DNA of 64,000 bases from Frateuria_A sp035944355 (GTDB taxonomy: Bacteria; Pseudomonadota; Gammaproteobacteria; Xanthomonadales; Rhodanobacteraceae). The translations under genes were made by a program, and so were the position numbers. The DNA is taken from NCBI RefSeq assembly GCF_035944355.1, contig NZ_DASZBH010000004.1, positions 341,095 to 405,094 of the forward strand, written 5' to 3'. Positions 53,685 through 62,944 of this stretch are shown piece after piece; position 1 is the stretch's first letter, and each line of letters opens with the position of its first letter. Under the pieces are notes generated by a model. The model did no database searches and was not told the origin of the DNA. It saw only the letters and a list, made by a program, of their open reading frames with translations.

Positions 53685-54314
53685 ATGAAGTTGTATTACG
53701 CAGAGACGATGAACCCGCGCAAGGTCTGCGCCCTGGCGAAATACCTGGACCTCCCGGTGGAATATGTCCGGGTGGATCTGCGCAAGGGCGAGCACCGCAC
53801 GCCGGATTTCCTCGCCATGAATCCGAACGGCAAGGTTCCGGTGCTGGTCGACGGCGACCTGGTGCTGTGGGAGAGCACGGCGATCATGGTGCACCTGGCG
53901 GTGAAGGCCGGCTCCGACCTGTGGCCGGCGGACGCACCGGGGCAGGTCGAGGTTCTGCGCTGGTTGTGCTGGGATCTCACGCACTTCTCGCGCCACGGCT
54001 CGGCGCTCTATTTCGAGAACCTGATCAAGCGCTACATCGGTCGCGGCGAGCCCGAGCCTGCCGCCGTCGAAGAAGCCACCGGCTTTTTCCGGAACTTCGC
54101 CGCAGTGCTGGATGCCCATCTGGCAACGCGGGATTTCGTCGCCGGCGACAAGCTCAGCGTCGCCGATTTCAGCGTGGGCGTGCTGCTGCCATGGGCCAGG
54201 GAGATCAGGCTGCCGATCGAGGATTTCCCCAACATCGTTCGCTGGCACGAGCGGATGATGGCGCTGCCGGGATGGCGCGAGCCGTTCCCCGAACCGCTGC
54301 CGGCCGTAGCCTGA
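53685..54314 (+). CDS. glutathione S-transferase family protein
   Basis: Glutathione transferase of 209 aa. The N-terminal thioredoxin-like domain starts MKLYYAETMNPRKVCALAKY and has PNGKVPVLVDGDLVLWESTA with the cis-Pro and Glu-Ser glutathione site. The helical C-terminal domain contains GDKLSVADFSVGVLLPWARE with the N-capping Asp. It should detoxify electrophiles. The ATG at 53685 follows a GGAGG box (53673-53677) closely. It is divergent from the TetR gene and probably derepressed by its ligand. Confidence 0.93.
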   Translation: MKLYYAETMNPRKVCALAKYLDLPVEYVRVDLRKGEHRTPDFLAMNPNGKVPVLVDGDLVLWESTAIMVHLAVKAGSDLWPADAPGQVEVLRWLCWDLTHFSRHGSALYFENLIKRYIGRGEPEPAAVEEATGFFRNFAAVLDAHLATRDFVAGDKLSVADFSVGVLLPWAREIRLPIEDFPNIVRWHERMMALPGWREPFPEPLPAVA

Positions 54315-54386
54315 GGATGGCGCCGGAGCGGCGGAAAACGCCGCCGTCCGGCGCGTCGATCCACTGGCGCGGCGCGCCCTACCGTT

Positions 54387-57020
54387 TCAAAGCAGCGCTT
54401 TGAGGCGGTAGAGCGCGTCCAGCGCTTCGCGCGGCGCCAGGGCGTCCGGGTCGAGGTCCCGCAAGGCCTGCTCCGCCGCGGACGGGCCAGGTGGCGTGAA
54501 AAGGCCCAGTTGCGGGGAGGTATCCGCCTTCGATTTGGGCGCAGGCGTCAGCTGCGCGCCGCGTTCCAGCTCGGCCAGCGTGCGGCGCGCATCAGCGATC
54601 ACGCTCTTGGGAAGGCCTGCCAGCGCGGCCACCTGCAGGCCGAAGCTGCGGTTGGCCGGGCCTTCCTTCACCGCGTGCATGAAGACCAGTTGATCGCCTC
54701 GCTCCTTGTGATGATGTTCGACCGCGTCCAGGTGGACGTTGGCGATGCCGGGATATTCGCCGGCCAGTTCGGTCAGCTCGAAGTAGTGCGTAGCGAACAG
54801 CGTGAAGGCGCGGCTGGCCGTGGCCAGATGCACGGCTGCGGCGCGCGCGAGCGCCAGGCCGTCGTAGGTGCTGGTGCCGCGGCCGACCTCGTCCATCAGC
54901 ACCAGGCTCGCCTCGGTGGCGTTGTGCAGGATGTTGGCCGTCTCGCTCATCTCCACCATGAAGGTGGACTGGCCGCGCGAGAGGTCGTCGCCCGCGCCGA
55001 TGCGGGTGAAGATGCGGTCGACCGGGCCGATGCAAGCGCGCGCCGCCGGCACGTAGCTGCCGATGTGGGCGAGCAGCACGATCAGCGCGTTCTGGCGCAT
55101 GTAGGTGCTCTTACCGCCCATGTTCGGGCCGGTGATCACCAGCATGCGGCGGGTGTCGGTCAGATCCAGGTCGTTGGGTTCGAAGGGTTCCTCGCGCACC
55201 TTCTCCACCACCGGGTGGCGGCCGCGCTCGATGCGGATGCCGGGCGTGTCGGTGAGGTCGGGCACTCTCCAGTCCAGCGCTTCGGCGCGCTCGGCGAGGT
55301 CGGCCAGCACGTCCAGTTCGGCGATCGCCGCGGCGGCGTCCTTGAGCGGAGCGAGCCGTTCGATCAGCGTGGCGAGCAGGTTCTCGTAGAGCGCGCGTTC
55401 GCGCATCAGCGAGCGCTCGCGGGCCGAGAGCACCTTGTCCTCGAAAGCCTTCAATTCCTCGGTGATGTAGCGCTCGGCGTTCTTGGTGGTCTGCCGGCGC
55501 GTGTAGTGCGTGGGCGCCTTGTCAGCCTGCGCGCGGGTGATCTCGATGTAATAGCCGTGCACGCGGTTGTAGCCGACCTTGAGCGTGCTGATGCCGCTGG
55601 CGGCCTTCTCGCGTTCCTCCAATTCGACCAGAAACTGATCGGCGTTCGTCGACAGGCGCCGCAGTTCGTCCAGCTCGGCGTCGTAGCCCTCGGCGATGAC
55701 GCCGCCGTCGCGCTGGATCACCGGCGGCTGGGGAACGATCGCGCGCTGGAGCAGGGCGGCGGTATCGGCGTGGTCGCCGATGCGCGCCACCAGACTGGCC
55801 AGGAGCGGGTCGGGCTCTATCTGAAAAGTGCGGCCATGGATGGCCGCTTTTTGCCCTTCGCGATCAAGGACGATCGCACAGATACCGGGCGCCGCCGCGA
55901 GGCCGTCGCGCAAGGTGGAAAGATCGCGCGGGCGCGCCGAGCCCAGTGCGACACGGGCGAGGATGCGCTCCAGGTCGCCGATGCCGCGCAGCTTCTCGCG
56001 CAGCGGCTCGTAGGCGCGCGCCTCGATCAGCGTGGCGACGGCCTGGTGGCGCAGGCGCAGCGTGTCGCGCGAGCGCAGCGGCCGGTTCAGCCAGCGGCGC
56101 AACAGTCGCGCGCCCATCGGCGTCACCGTCTCGTCCAGCACGCCGAGCAGGGTGTGCTCGATGCGGCCGCTGGGATGCGTGTCCAGCTCCAGGTTGCGGC
56201 GGGTGGCGGCGTCCAGCGCGATGGTCTCGCCCGCGCTCTCGACCGCCATGCCGGTCAGGTGTGGCAACGCGCTCTTCTGGGTCTCCTCGACGTAGCCGAG
56301 CAGGCAGCCGGCCGCCGCGATGGCCAGCGGCAGGCCGTCCACGCCGAAGCCGGAAAGATCGCGCGTGCCGAAGAAACGGTTGAGCTCCCGCCGTGCGGCA
56401 TCGAGGTCGTAGTGCCACGGCGGACGCTTGCGCAGGCCAGGCAGGGAGGTGACCAGCTTGGGCCAGGCGCCGTCCTCGCCGATGAGCGTCTCGGCCGGCT
56501 GCAGGCGCGCCAGTTCCGCCGCCAGCGCCTCGGCGGTGGCCGCCTCGCTCAGCAGAAAGCGGCCGGAGGTGAGATCCACCCAGGCCAGGCCGAAGGCGCC
56601 CTGCGCGCCGGCATGGATCGACAGCAGCAGGTTGTCGCGGCGTTCTTCCAGCAGCGCCGCGTCGGTCACCGTGCCGGGCGTGACGATGCGCACCACCTTG
56701 CGCTCGACCGGTCCCTTGGAGGTGGCCGGATCGCCGATCTGCTCGCAGATCGCCACGGATTCGCCCAGCCGCACCAGCCGCGCCAGATAATTCTCCGCCG
56801 CGTGGTAAGGCACGCCGGCCATCGGAATCGGCGCGCCGGCGGACTGGCCGCGCTGGGTCAGCGTGATGTCCAGCAGCCGCGCCGCCTTGCGCGCATCGTC
56901 GTAGAACAGTTCGTAGAAATCGCCCATGCGGAAGAACAGGAGCACGTCCGGGTGCTCGGCCTTGGCCGCCAGGTACTGGCGCATGAAGGGGGTGTGCTGG
57001 GCGGTGTCGTTGAGGTTCAT
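54387..57020 (-). CDS. mutS: DNA mismatch repair protein MutS
   Basis: Mismatch-recognition ATPase, 877 aa. The N-terminal mismatch-binding motif is FFRMGDFYELFYDDA, with Phe and Glu that stack on and contact the mispair. The connector, clamp and lever domains follow. The Walker A TGPNMGGKSTYMRQ is near residue 630, and LVLMDEVGRGTSTYDGLALA (Walker B) and the ATHYFELTEL segment come after it. Start at the ATG at 57020. Divergent from pncC, within a DNA-repair neighbourhood (recA, recX). Confidence 0.97.
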   Translation of the reverse strand: MNLNDTAQHTPFMRQYLAAKAEHPDVLLFFRMGDFYELFYDDARKAARLLDITLTQRGQSAGAPIPMAGVPYHAAENYLARLVRLGESVAICEQIGDPATSKGPVERKVVRIVTPGTVTDAALLEERRDNLLLSIHAGAQGAFGLAWVDLTSGRFLLSEAATAEALAAELARLQPAETLIGEDGAWPKLVTSLPGLRKRPPWHYDLDAARRELNRFFGTRDLSGFGVDGLPLAIAAAGCLLGYVEETQKSALPHLTGMAVESAGETIALDAATRRNLELDTHPSGRIEHTLLGVLDETVTPMGARLLRRWLNRPLRSRDTLRLRHQAVATLIEARAYEPLREKLRGIGDLERILARVALGSARPRDLSTLRDGLAAAPGICAIVLDREGQKAAIHGRTFQIEPDPLLASLVARIGDHADTAALLQRAIVPQPPVIQRDGGVIAEGYDAELDELRRLSTNADQFLVELEEREKAASGISTLKVGYNRVHGYYIEITRAQADKAPTHYTRRQTTKNAERYITEELKAFEDKVLSARERSLMRERALYENLLATLIERLAPLKDAAAAIAELDVLADLAERAEALDWRVPDLTDTPGIRIERGRHPVVEKVREEPFEPNDLDLTDTRRMLVITGPNMGGKSTYMRQNALIVLLAHIGSYVPAARACIGPVDRIFTRIGAGDDLSRGQSTFMVEMSETANILHNATEASLVLMDEVGRGTSTYDGLALARAAAVHLATASRAFTLFATHYFELTELAGEYPGIANVHLDAVEHHHKERGDQLVFMHAVKEGPANRSFGLQVAALAGLPKSVIADARRTLAELERGAQLTPAPKSKADTSPQLGLFTPPGPSAAEQALRDLDPDALAPREALDALYRLKALL

Positions 57021-57171
57021 GCGAGGGAGATGTCAGCCGGTCGCCGGCTGGCATGGTCCTGCCGGGAGGCCATGGAGTGTACATGCCGCTCCCGCCCATC
57101 GGTCCGATCTTGCCGCGATGCTCCAGAGCAGTTAGAACGCCCCTCTGCGCGACCATTCGGAGTCTCAAGTC

Positions 57172-57678
57172 TTGTCCTCAACAGTTCCCACCGATGCGCA
57201 GCTGTCCGAACTCGCGGCCCAGGTAGCCAAGGAACTCCTGCAGCACAAGCTGATGCTGGTCACCGCCGAGTCGTGCACCGGCGGCTGGATCGCCAAGACG
57301 CTGACCGACCAGCCCGGCAGTTCGGCCTGGTTCGACGCTGGCGTGGTGGTCTACAGCTACGAGGCGAAGGAGGCGCTGCTGGGGGTGAACCCGCGCACGC
57401 TCGAGCACGCCGGCGCGGTGAGCGAGGAGACCGTGCTGGAAATGGTTTCCGGCGCGATGGCGCGCTACGGCGCCGGCGTGGCGGTGGCGGTCACCGGCAT
57501 CGCTGGACCCAGCGGCGGCACGCAGGACAAGCCGGTCGGCACCGTCTGGATCGGCTGGAAGCGCCGCGGCGGCTACGCCCACGCACGGCTGTTCCATTTC
57601 AGCGGTGACCGTGAGGCGATCCGCCGCCAGAGCGTGGCCGCGGCGCTCAGCGGCGTGCGGAAAGCACTGACGGAATGA
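57172..57678 (+). CDS. pncC: nicotinamide-nucleotide amidase (CinA C-terminal domain)
   Basis: Deamidates NMN to nicotinate mononucleotide, recycling pyridine nucleotides. The 168-aa product is the stand-alone CinA C-terminal domain: LMLVTAESCTGGWIAKTLTD with the catalytic Ser, then VVYSYEAKEALLGVNP and VAVTGIAGPSGGTQDKPVGT. The start is a TTG at 57172 with GGAG about nine bases upstream; no ATG fits. It lies 135 bp before recA, the same neighbourhood as in E. coli. Confidence 0.93.
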   Translation: MSSTVPTDAQLSELAAQVAKELLQHKLMLVTAESCTGGWIAKTLTDQPGSSAWFDAGVVVYSYEAKEALLGVNPRTLEHAGAVSEETVLEMVSGAMARYGAGVAVAVTGIAGPSGGTQDKPVGTVWIGWKRRGGYAHARLFHFSGDREAIRRQSVAAALSGVRKALTE

Positions 57679-57813
57679 GATGCCCCGCGCCGGCGGCGGG
57701 ACTTGACGGGTGTGGGATACTTGGGACCTCTCGCAGATGATCGCAGCCCGTGAGATTCCGACCGGGCACGATGCGCTCCATTCCTAGCCACACCACCACC
57801 CGGGATTCCCACG

Positions 57814-58845
57814 ATGGACGACAACAAGCGCAAGGCGCTGGCCTCCGCCCTTGGCCAGATCGAGAAGCAGTTCGGCAAGGGTGCGGTGATGCGCCTGGGC
57901 GACCGCACCGACGAGGCGATCGACACCGTCTCCACCGGCTCGCTGGGCCTGGACATCGCGCTGGGCATCGGCGGCCTGCCGCGCGGCCGCGTGATCGAGA
58001 TCTACGGCCCGGAATCCTCCGGCAAGACCACGCTGACCCTGCAGGTGATCGCCAACTGCCAGAAGAACGGCGGCACTGCCGCGTTCGTCGATGCCGAGCA
58101 CGCGCTCGACCCGAGCTACGCGGAGAAGCTGGGCGTCAACGTCGCCGACCTGCTGGTGTCGCAGCCGGACACCGGCGAGCAGGCGCTGGAAATCGCCGAC
58201 ATGCTGGTGCGCTCCGGCGCGGTGGACGTGGTGGTGGTCGACTCGGTCGCCGCGCTGACCCCGAAGGCGGAAATCGAGGGCGAGATGGGCGACTCCCACG
58301 TCGGCCTGCACGCCCGTTTGATGAGCCAGGCGCTGCGCAAGCTCACCGCCAACATCAAGAAGTCCAACTGCCTGGTGATCTTCATCAACCAGATCCGCAT
58401 GAAGATCGGCGTGATGTTCGGCAGCCCCGAAACCACCACCGGCGGCAATGCGCTGAAGTTCTACGCCTCGGTGCGCCTGGACATCCGCCGCATCGGCGCG
58501 GTCAAGAAGGGCGAGGAAGTGATCGGTTCGGAGACGCGCGTCAAGGTGGTCAAGAACAAGGTCGCGCCGCCGTTCCGCCAGGCCGAGTTCGAGATCCTCT
58601 ACGGCGAGGGCACTTCGCGCGAGGGCGAGATCATCGAGCTGGGCGTGAAGGAAAACCTGATCGACAAGTCCGGCGCCTGGTACAGCTACAACGGCGACCG
58701 CATCGGCCAGGGCAAGGAGAACGTGCGCCAGTTCCTCAGGGACAACCCGGCCATCGCCGATGAGATCGACCGCCAGCTGCGCGAGCGGCTGCTGGTCGGC
58801 GGCAAGGCCGCCCCCGCCTCCGAAGAGGCGCTGGAAGAAGCCTGA
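57814..58845 (+). CDS. recA: recombinase A
   Basis: Strand-exchange ATPase for recombination and SOS induction, 343 aa. Walker A GPESSGKT at residues 65-72, the VVVDSVAALTPKAEIEGEMG block with loop L1, and the GNALKFYASVRLDIRRIGAV region are all standard. The C-terminal tail is acidic (SEEALEEA). Start at the ATG at 57814. No lexA gene lies next to it, and I found no clear LexA box in the 135-bp gap, although the exact binding motif of this lineage may differ. Confidence 0.98.
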   Translation: MDDNKRKALASALGQIEKQFGKGAVMRLGDRTDEAIDTVSTGSLGLDIALGIGGLPRGRVIEIYGPESSGKTTLTLQVIANCQKNGGTAAFVDAEHALDPSYAEKLGVNVADLLVSQPDTGEQALEIADMLVRSGAVDVVVVDSVAALTPKAEIEGEMGDSHVGLHARLMSQALRKLTANIKKSNCLVIFINQIRMKIGVMFGSPETTTGGNALKFYASVRLDIRRIGAVKKGEEVIGSETRVKVVKNKVAPPFRQAEFEILYGEGTSREGEIIELGVKENLIDKSGAWYSYNGDRIGQGKENVRQFLRDNPAIADEIDRQLRERLLVGGKAAPASEEALEEA

Positions 58846-58869
58846 GGCGTGCGCCTGCCAGGGCTCCAA

Positions 58870-59041
58870 GCTCCCTCTCCTCTGGCCGAAGGCCGCAGGA
58901 GAGGAGTGGGGAAAGGGGAGGGCCTTCCGCCTTCGTCTGGCCACCGCCACGCGGTCGTCAGCCCTCATTACCGCGAAAGCGGAGGCCCGATGTGATGGAA
59001 CCCGACGGAACGTTGGGTTGCCGCTTGCGCGGGATTGACCT
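58870..59041. repeat. two intergenic repeat remnants between recA and recX
   Basis: The recA-recX gap holds a CTCCCTCTCC...GGAGAGGAG palindromic tract (58870-58921) of the family at 13450-13596. After it comes a decayed copy (about 58961-59041: taccgcgaaagcgga...ccgcttgcgcgggat) of the GCGAAAGCGGG family seen at 23541-23623. The two families lie side by side. Confidence 0.65.
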
Positions 59042-59074
59042 CCCGCGGAGTTGGCCCTCCGGATCCATCCGCCC

Positions 59075-59569
59075 ATGAAGCGCCGCCCGGACAACCCCGA
59101 CAAGCCCAAGCGCAGCGCCTACGACAAGGCGCTGGGCCTGCTCGCCCGCCGCGAGCACTCGCGGCGGGAGCTCAAGACCAAGCTGCGCCAGGGCGGCTAC
59201 GAGGGCGAGGAAACCCGCGCCGCCATCGATCGCCTGGGCGAGCAGCACTACCAGGATGACGAGCGTTTCGCCGAGGTGCTGGTGCGCAGCCGCGCCGCGC
59301 AGGGCTACGGTCCCCAGCGCATCCGCGCCGAACTCAAGACCCACGCCGTGCCCGACGAACGCATCCGCCAGTTGCTGGACGCGGCGGACGTCGACTGGGA
59401 GGCTTCCGCGCTGGACCAGCTGCGCCGCCGCTACGGCGGCAAGGGCGTGTCCGATCCCGCCGAGCGGGCCCGCCGGGCGCAGTTCCTCTTGCGCCGGGGC
59501 TTTGCCGCCGCCACAGTACGACGTGCTACCCACGCCGAAGTGGACGACGCTGCCGACCCGATCGACTGA
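59075..59569 (+). CDS. recX: regulatory protein RecX
   Basis: Modulator that binds RecA filaments and limits their activity. The 164-aa product has the three-helix repeats of the family: AYDKALGLLARREHSRREL, LKTKLRQGGYEGEETRAAID, then DDERFAEVLVRSRAAQGYGP and the C-terminal RRAQFLLRRGFAAATVR. The ATG at 59075 is chosen over an upstream GTG-like frame because MKRRPDNPDKPKRSAYDKAL gives the usual length. The 229-bp repeat-filled gap to recA is long for a recA-recX pair. Confidence 0.94.
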   Translation: MKRRPDNPDKPKRSAYDKALGLLARREHSRRELKTKLRQGGYEGEETRAAIDRLGEQHYQDDERFAEVLVRSRAAQGYGPQRIRAELKTHAVPDERIRQLLDAADVDWEASALDQLRRRYGGKGVSDPAERARRAQFLLRRGFAAATVRRATHAEVDDAADPID

Positions 59570-59624
59570 TCCGACGGCGGTGTTCCCCCGGCGTGGCCTT
59601 TTTTGTTCCCTTCGCTCCCCGCCC

Positions 59625-62276
59625 ATGAAAACCGCCGACATCCGCTCGACCTTCCTCGAATTCTTCCGCGCCAAGGACCATGCGATCGTGCCGTCCAGCT
59701 CGCTGGTGCCGGCCAGCGACCCGACGCTGCTGTTCACCAACTCGGGCATGGTGCAGTTCAAGAACGTCTTCCTGGGCAGCGAGAAGCTGCCCTACGCACG
59801 CGCGGCCGACGTGCAGCGCTGCCTGCGCGCCGGCGGCAAGCACAACGACCTGGACCAGGTCGGCTACACCGCGCGTCACCACACCTTTTTCGAGATGCTG
59901 GGCAACTGGTCGTTCGGCGACTACTTCAAGCGCGACGCCATCGCCTATGCGTGGGAGCTGCTGACCGGCGTGTTCAAGCTGCCGGCCGAACGGCTGTGGG
60001 TCACCGTCTACCAGAGCGACGACGAGGCCTACGACATCTGGCACAAGCAGGTCGGCGTGCCGGCCGAGCGCATCGTGCGCATCGGCGACAACAAGGGCGC
60101 GCCGTACGCCTCGGACAATTTCTGGCAGATGGCCGACACCGGCCCCTGCGGCCCGTGCACCGAGATCTTCTACGACCACGGCCCGGGCGTGGCTGGCGGC
60201 CCGCCGGGCTCGCCCGACGAGGACGGCGACCGCTACATCGAGATCTGGAACCTGGTTTTCATGCAGTTCGACCGCGCACCCGACGGCACGCTCTCGCCGC
60301 TGCCCGCGCCCTGCGTGGACACCGGCATGGGCCTGGAGCGCCTGGCGGCCGTGCTGCAGCACGTGCATTCGAACTACGAGATCGACCTGTTCGCGCACCT
60401 GATCCGCGTCGCCGGCGAACTGACCGGCACCAAGGACCTGGCGAACAAGTCGCTGCGCGTGATCGCCGACCACATCCGCGCCTGCTCCTTCCTTATCGTC
60501 GACGGCGTGCTGCCGTCCAACGAGGGCCGCGGCTACGTGCTGCGCCGGATCATCCGCCGCGCGCTGCGCCATGGCTGGATGCTCGGCGTGCGCGGCGACT
60601 TCTTCTGGAAGATGGTCGCGCCGCTGGTCGAGGAGATGGGCGCGGCCTATCCGGAACTGGCGGCGAAGCAGGCGTTCGTCGAGGACGCGCTGCGCACCGA
60701 GGAGCAGCGTTTCGGCGAGACGCTCGAGCACGGCATGCGCGTGTTCGATGACATCGCCCATAAGGTCGGCGCGAAGAAAGCCGGCAACACCATCCCCGGC
60801 GCCGACGCGTTCCGGTTGTACGACACCTACGGCTTTCCGGTCGACCTCACCGCCGACATCGCGCGCGAGCGCGGCCTTTCGGTGGACATGGCCGGCTTCG
60901 AGCAGGCCATGACCGAGCAGCGCGAGCGCGCTCGCGCCGCCGGCCGCTTCGAGGCCAAGGGCCAGATGCCCGCGGAGCTTGCCAGCCGCCTCGCGCCCAC
61001 CACGTTCCTCGGCTACGACGCGCTTGCCGCGCGCGGTTGCAAGGTGGTCGGCATCGTGCGCGACGGCAAGCAGGTCGATGCACTGGACGACGGCGATGAA
61101 GGCCTGGTGATCCTCGATCGCACGCCGTTCTATGCCGAATCCGGCGGCCAGGTCGGCGATACCGGCGTGCTGGCCGGCGCGGAGGGCCGCTTCGAGGTCG
61201 CAGACACGCTCAAGATGGGTGGCGTGTTCTTCGGCCATGCGGGCCGTTGGCAGGGCGTGGCCTTGCGCAGCGGCGACCTGCTGGATGCGCAGGTCGACGC
61301 CGAGCGCCGCCAGGCCACCGTGCTCAACCACTCCGCCACCCACCTGCTGCATGCGGCGCTGCGCCAGGTGCTCGGCGAGCACGTGACGCAGAAAGGCTCG
61401 CTGGTCGCGCCGGAGCGACTGCGCTTCGACTTCGCCCACTTCAAGCCGCTGAGTCGCGACGAGCTGGCCGCGGTCGAGGCGCTGGTCAACGCCCAGGTAC
61501 GCCGCAACGCGCCGGCCGAGGTGCACCAGATGGCCTATGACGAGGCGCTCGCCTTCGGCGCGATGGCGCTGTTCGGCGAGAAGTACGGCGACGAAGTGCG
61601 CGTGCTGAAGATGGGCGATTTCTCGACCGAGCTCTGCGGCGGCACCCACGTCAGCCGCACCGGCGATATCGGCCTGTTCAAGATCGTCAGCGAGGCCGGC
61701 GTGGCTTCCGGCGTGCGCCGCATCGAAGCGGTGACCGGCGCCAGCGCGCTGGCCCACGTCGCCAGCGAGGAACGTCGCCTGGGCGAGCTGTCGCACCTGC
61801 TCTCGGGCAGCGGTGATGAAGTCGTCGAGAAGCTGCGCCAGCTGTTCGATCGCCAGAGGAAGCTCGAGCGCGAACTCGAATCGCTGCGCAGCAAGGCCGC
61901 CGGCAGCGCCACCGCTGACCTGGCCAGCCAAGCCCGCGAGGTCGCCGGCATCCGCATCGTGGCCGCGCGCCTGGAGGGTTTCGATGCCAAGTCGCTGCGC
62001 GACAGCGTCGATCAACTCAAGCAGCAGCTGGGCGATTGCGTGGTGCTGCTCGCCGGGGCCGCCGACGGACGCGTTTCGCTGGTGGCGGGCGTGCATGGCG
62101 CGGCGCTGGGCCGGGTCAAGGCGGGCGACGTGGTCGCGCACATCGCCAGGCAGATCGATGGCAAGGGTGGCGGACGTCCGGACATGGCCCAGGGCGGCGG
62201 TCTGGACACTCCTCAGTTGCCGGCTTTGCTGGAGGCTCTCCCAGGTTGGATCGGACACCAGCTGGGCGCCGACTAG
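59625..62276 (+). CDS. alaS: alanyl-tRNA synthetase
   Basis: Charges tRNA-Ala and edits mischarged Ser/Gly. The 883-aa product starts MKTADIRSTFLEFFRAKDHA. Class II aminoacylation core: NSGMVQFKNVFLGSEKLPYA, GYTARHHTFFEMLGNWSFGD. The editing domain has the zinc motif HSATHLLHAALRQVLG (HxxxH) and LCGGTHVSRTGDIGLFKI (Cys, His). It ends in a DHHA1-type C-terminal domain. Start at the ATG at 59625, 55 bp after recX. Confidence 0.98.
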   Translation: MKTADIRSTFLEFFRAKDHAIVPSSSLVPASDPTLLFTNSGMVQFKNVFLGSEKLPYARAADVQRCLRAGGKHNDLDQVGYTARHHTFFEMLGNWSFGDYFKRDAIAYAWELLTGVFKLPAERLWVTVYQSDDEAYDIWHKQVGVPAERIVRIGDNKGAPYASDNFWQMADTGPCGPCTEIFYDHGPGVAGGPPGSPDEDGDRYIEIWNLVFMQFDRAPDGTLSPLPAPCVDTGMGLERLAAVLQHVHSNYEIDLFAHLIRVAGELTGTKDLANKSLRVIADHIRACSFLIVDGVLPSNEGRGYVLRRIIRRALRHGWMLGVRGDFFWKMVAPLVEEMGAAYPELAAKQAFVEDALRTEEQRFGETLEHGMRVFDDIAHKVGAKKAGNTIPGADAFRLYDTYGFPVDLTADIARERGLSVDMAGFEQAMTEQRERARAAGRFEAKGQMPAELASRLAPTTFLGYDALAARGCKVVGIVRDGKQVDALDDGDEGLVILDRTPFYAESGGQVGDTGVLAGAEGRFEVADTLKMGGVFFGHAGRWQGVALRSGDLLDAQVDAERRQATVLNHSATHLLHAALRQVLGEHVTQKGSLVAPERLRFDFAHFKPLSRDELAAVEALVNAQVRRNAPAEVHQMAYDEALAFGAMALFGEKYGDEVRVLKMGDFSTELCGGTHVSRTGDIGLFKIVSEAGVASGVRRIEAVTGASALAHVASEERRLGELSHLLSGSGDEVVEKLRQLFDRQRKLERELESLRSKAAGSATADLASQAREVAGIRIVAARLEGFDAKSLRDSVDQLKQQLGDCVVLLAGAADGRVSLVAGVHGAALGRVKAGDVVAHIARQIDGKGGGRPDMAQGGGLDTPQLPALLEALPGWIGHQLGAD

Positions 62277-62313
62277 CCTTTGTGAATCGGGGATTTATCG
62301 TCCCCAAAATGCG

Positions 62314-62343
62314 TTGCGCCGGGCGCTTGCGCTCGGCTAGTAT
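62314..62343 (+). promoter_or_regulatory. candidate sigma-70 promoter for csrA
   Basis: TTGCGC (62314-62319), an 18-bp spacer and TAGTAT (62338-62343) form a plausible -35/-10 pair, giving a leader of about 180 nt before the csrA ATG. A GGGGA/TCCCC hairpin (62289-62305) lies just upstream. Confidence 0.45.
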
Positions 62344-62532
62344 CGGTGGACTGTCGGCAGCGCGGACACGTGGTGCTGCTGCGAGGCCAGGCATCCATGG
62401 TGGATGCGGCCGTAAGCCGGGGAAGGCGGTAGGGCCTTCGACGGACGTTCGTCGAACTGACTGGCGGTGGGCTCAGGGGTGAAGCGCCATCGTGCAGCAG
62501 GCCTGTGACCACAGCATATGGAGTAATACGAC

Positions 62533-62733
62533 ATGTTGATTCTGACCCGCAGGGTCGGTGAAACCTTGATGATCGGCGACGAGGTGACCGTCACCGTTCT
62601 CGGCGTGAAGGGCAACCAGGTGCGGATCGGCATCAATGCCCCGAAGAACGTGGCAGTGCATCGCGAGGAGATCTATCAGCGGATCAAGGGCGAGCACGAG
62701 TCCGGCACGTCCGGCGACACCGGCGAACATTGA
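62533..62733 (+). CDS. csrA: carbon storage regulator, RNA-binding CsrA/RsmA
   Basis: Post-transcriptional regulator that binds GGA sites in mRNA leaders and controls motility, biofilm and carbon use. The 66-aa product starts MLILTRRVGETLMIGDEVTV, with the GVKGNQVRIGINAPKNVAVH core and the RNA-contact segment VAVHREEIYQRI. The short tail is polar. The ATG at 62533 has GGAG at 62519-62522, ten bases upstream, itself a possible CsrA site for autoregulation. alaS-csrA-tRNA-Ser is a conserved gammaproteobacterial order. Confidence 0.98.
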   Translation: MLILTRRVGETLMIGDEVTVTVLGVKGNQVRIGINAPKNVAVHREEIYQRIKGEHESGTSGDTGEH

Positions 62734-62803
62734 TCACGGACGCTTTACCTGAGCGGCGTCGGTAGGTATCCTTGCCGGCTCCGCCGACGCGCGGAACAAC
62801 CCC

Positions 62804-62893
62804 GGAGAGATGCCCGAGAGGCCGAAGGGGCTCCCCTGCTAAGGGAGTATAGGGTCAAAAGCCTTATCGAGGGTTCGAATCCCTCTCTCTCCG
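62804..62893 (+). tRNA. tRNA-Ser (anticodon GCU)
   Basis: The sequence folds as a class II tRNA: acceptor GGAGAGA pairs with TCTCTCC; the anticodon loop ctgctaa gives GCU; there is a long variable arm typical of tRNA-Ser; the T loop is ggTTCGAATcc. The discriminator is G, and an encoded CCA follows (62894-62896). It lies downstream of csrA, a known hot spot for integrating elements. Confidence 0.97.
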
Positions 62894-62944
62894 CCAGACA
62901 TACAAGACAAGCCATGATTTTCATGACTTGCCTTGTCAGCAAGC

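Noticed and set aside
54510..57608. 1032-codon plus-strand open frame opposite mutS running into pncC
   Set aside because: Antisense shadow: mutS on the minus strand has every family motif, and the plus frame has none and crosses a different gene in the wrong frame.
57679..57813. possible LexA box before recA
   Set aside because: No palindrome matching the E. coli or Xanthomonas consensus could be read; GATACTTGGGAC is only a partial resemblance to a -10.
59526..62258. 910-codon minus-strand open frame opposite alaS
   Set aside because: Shadow of alaS codons; no ribosome site or recognisable protein features.
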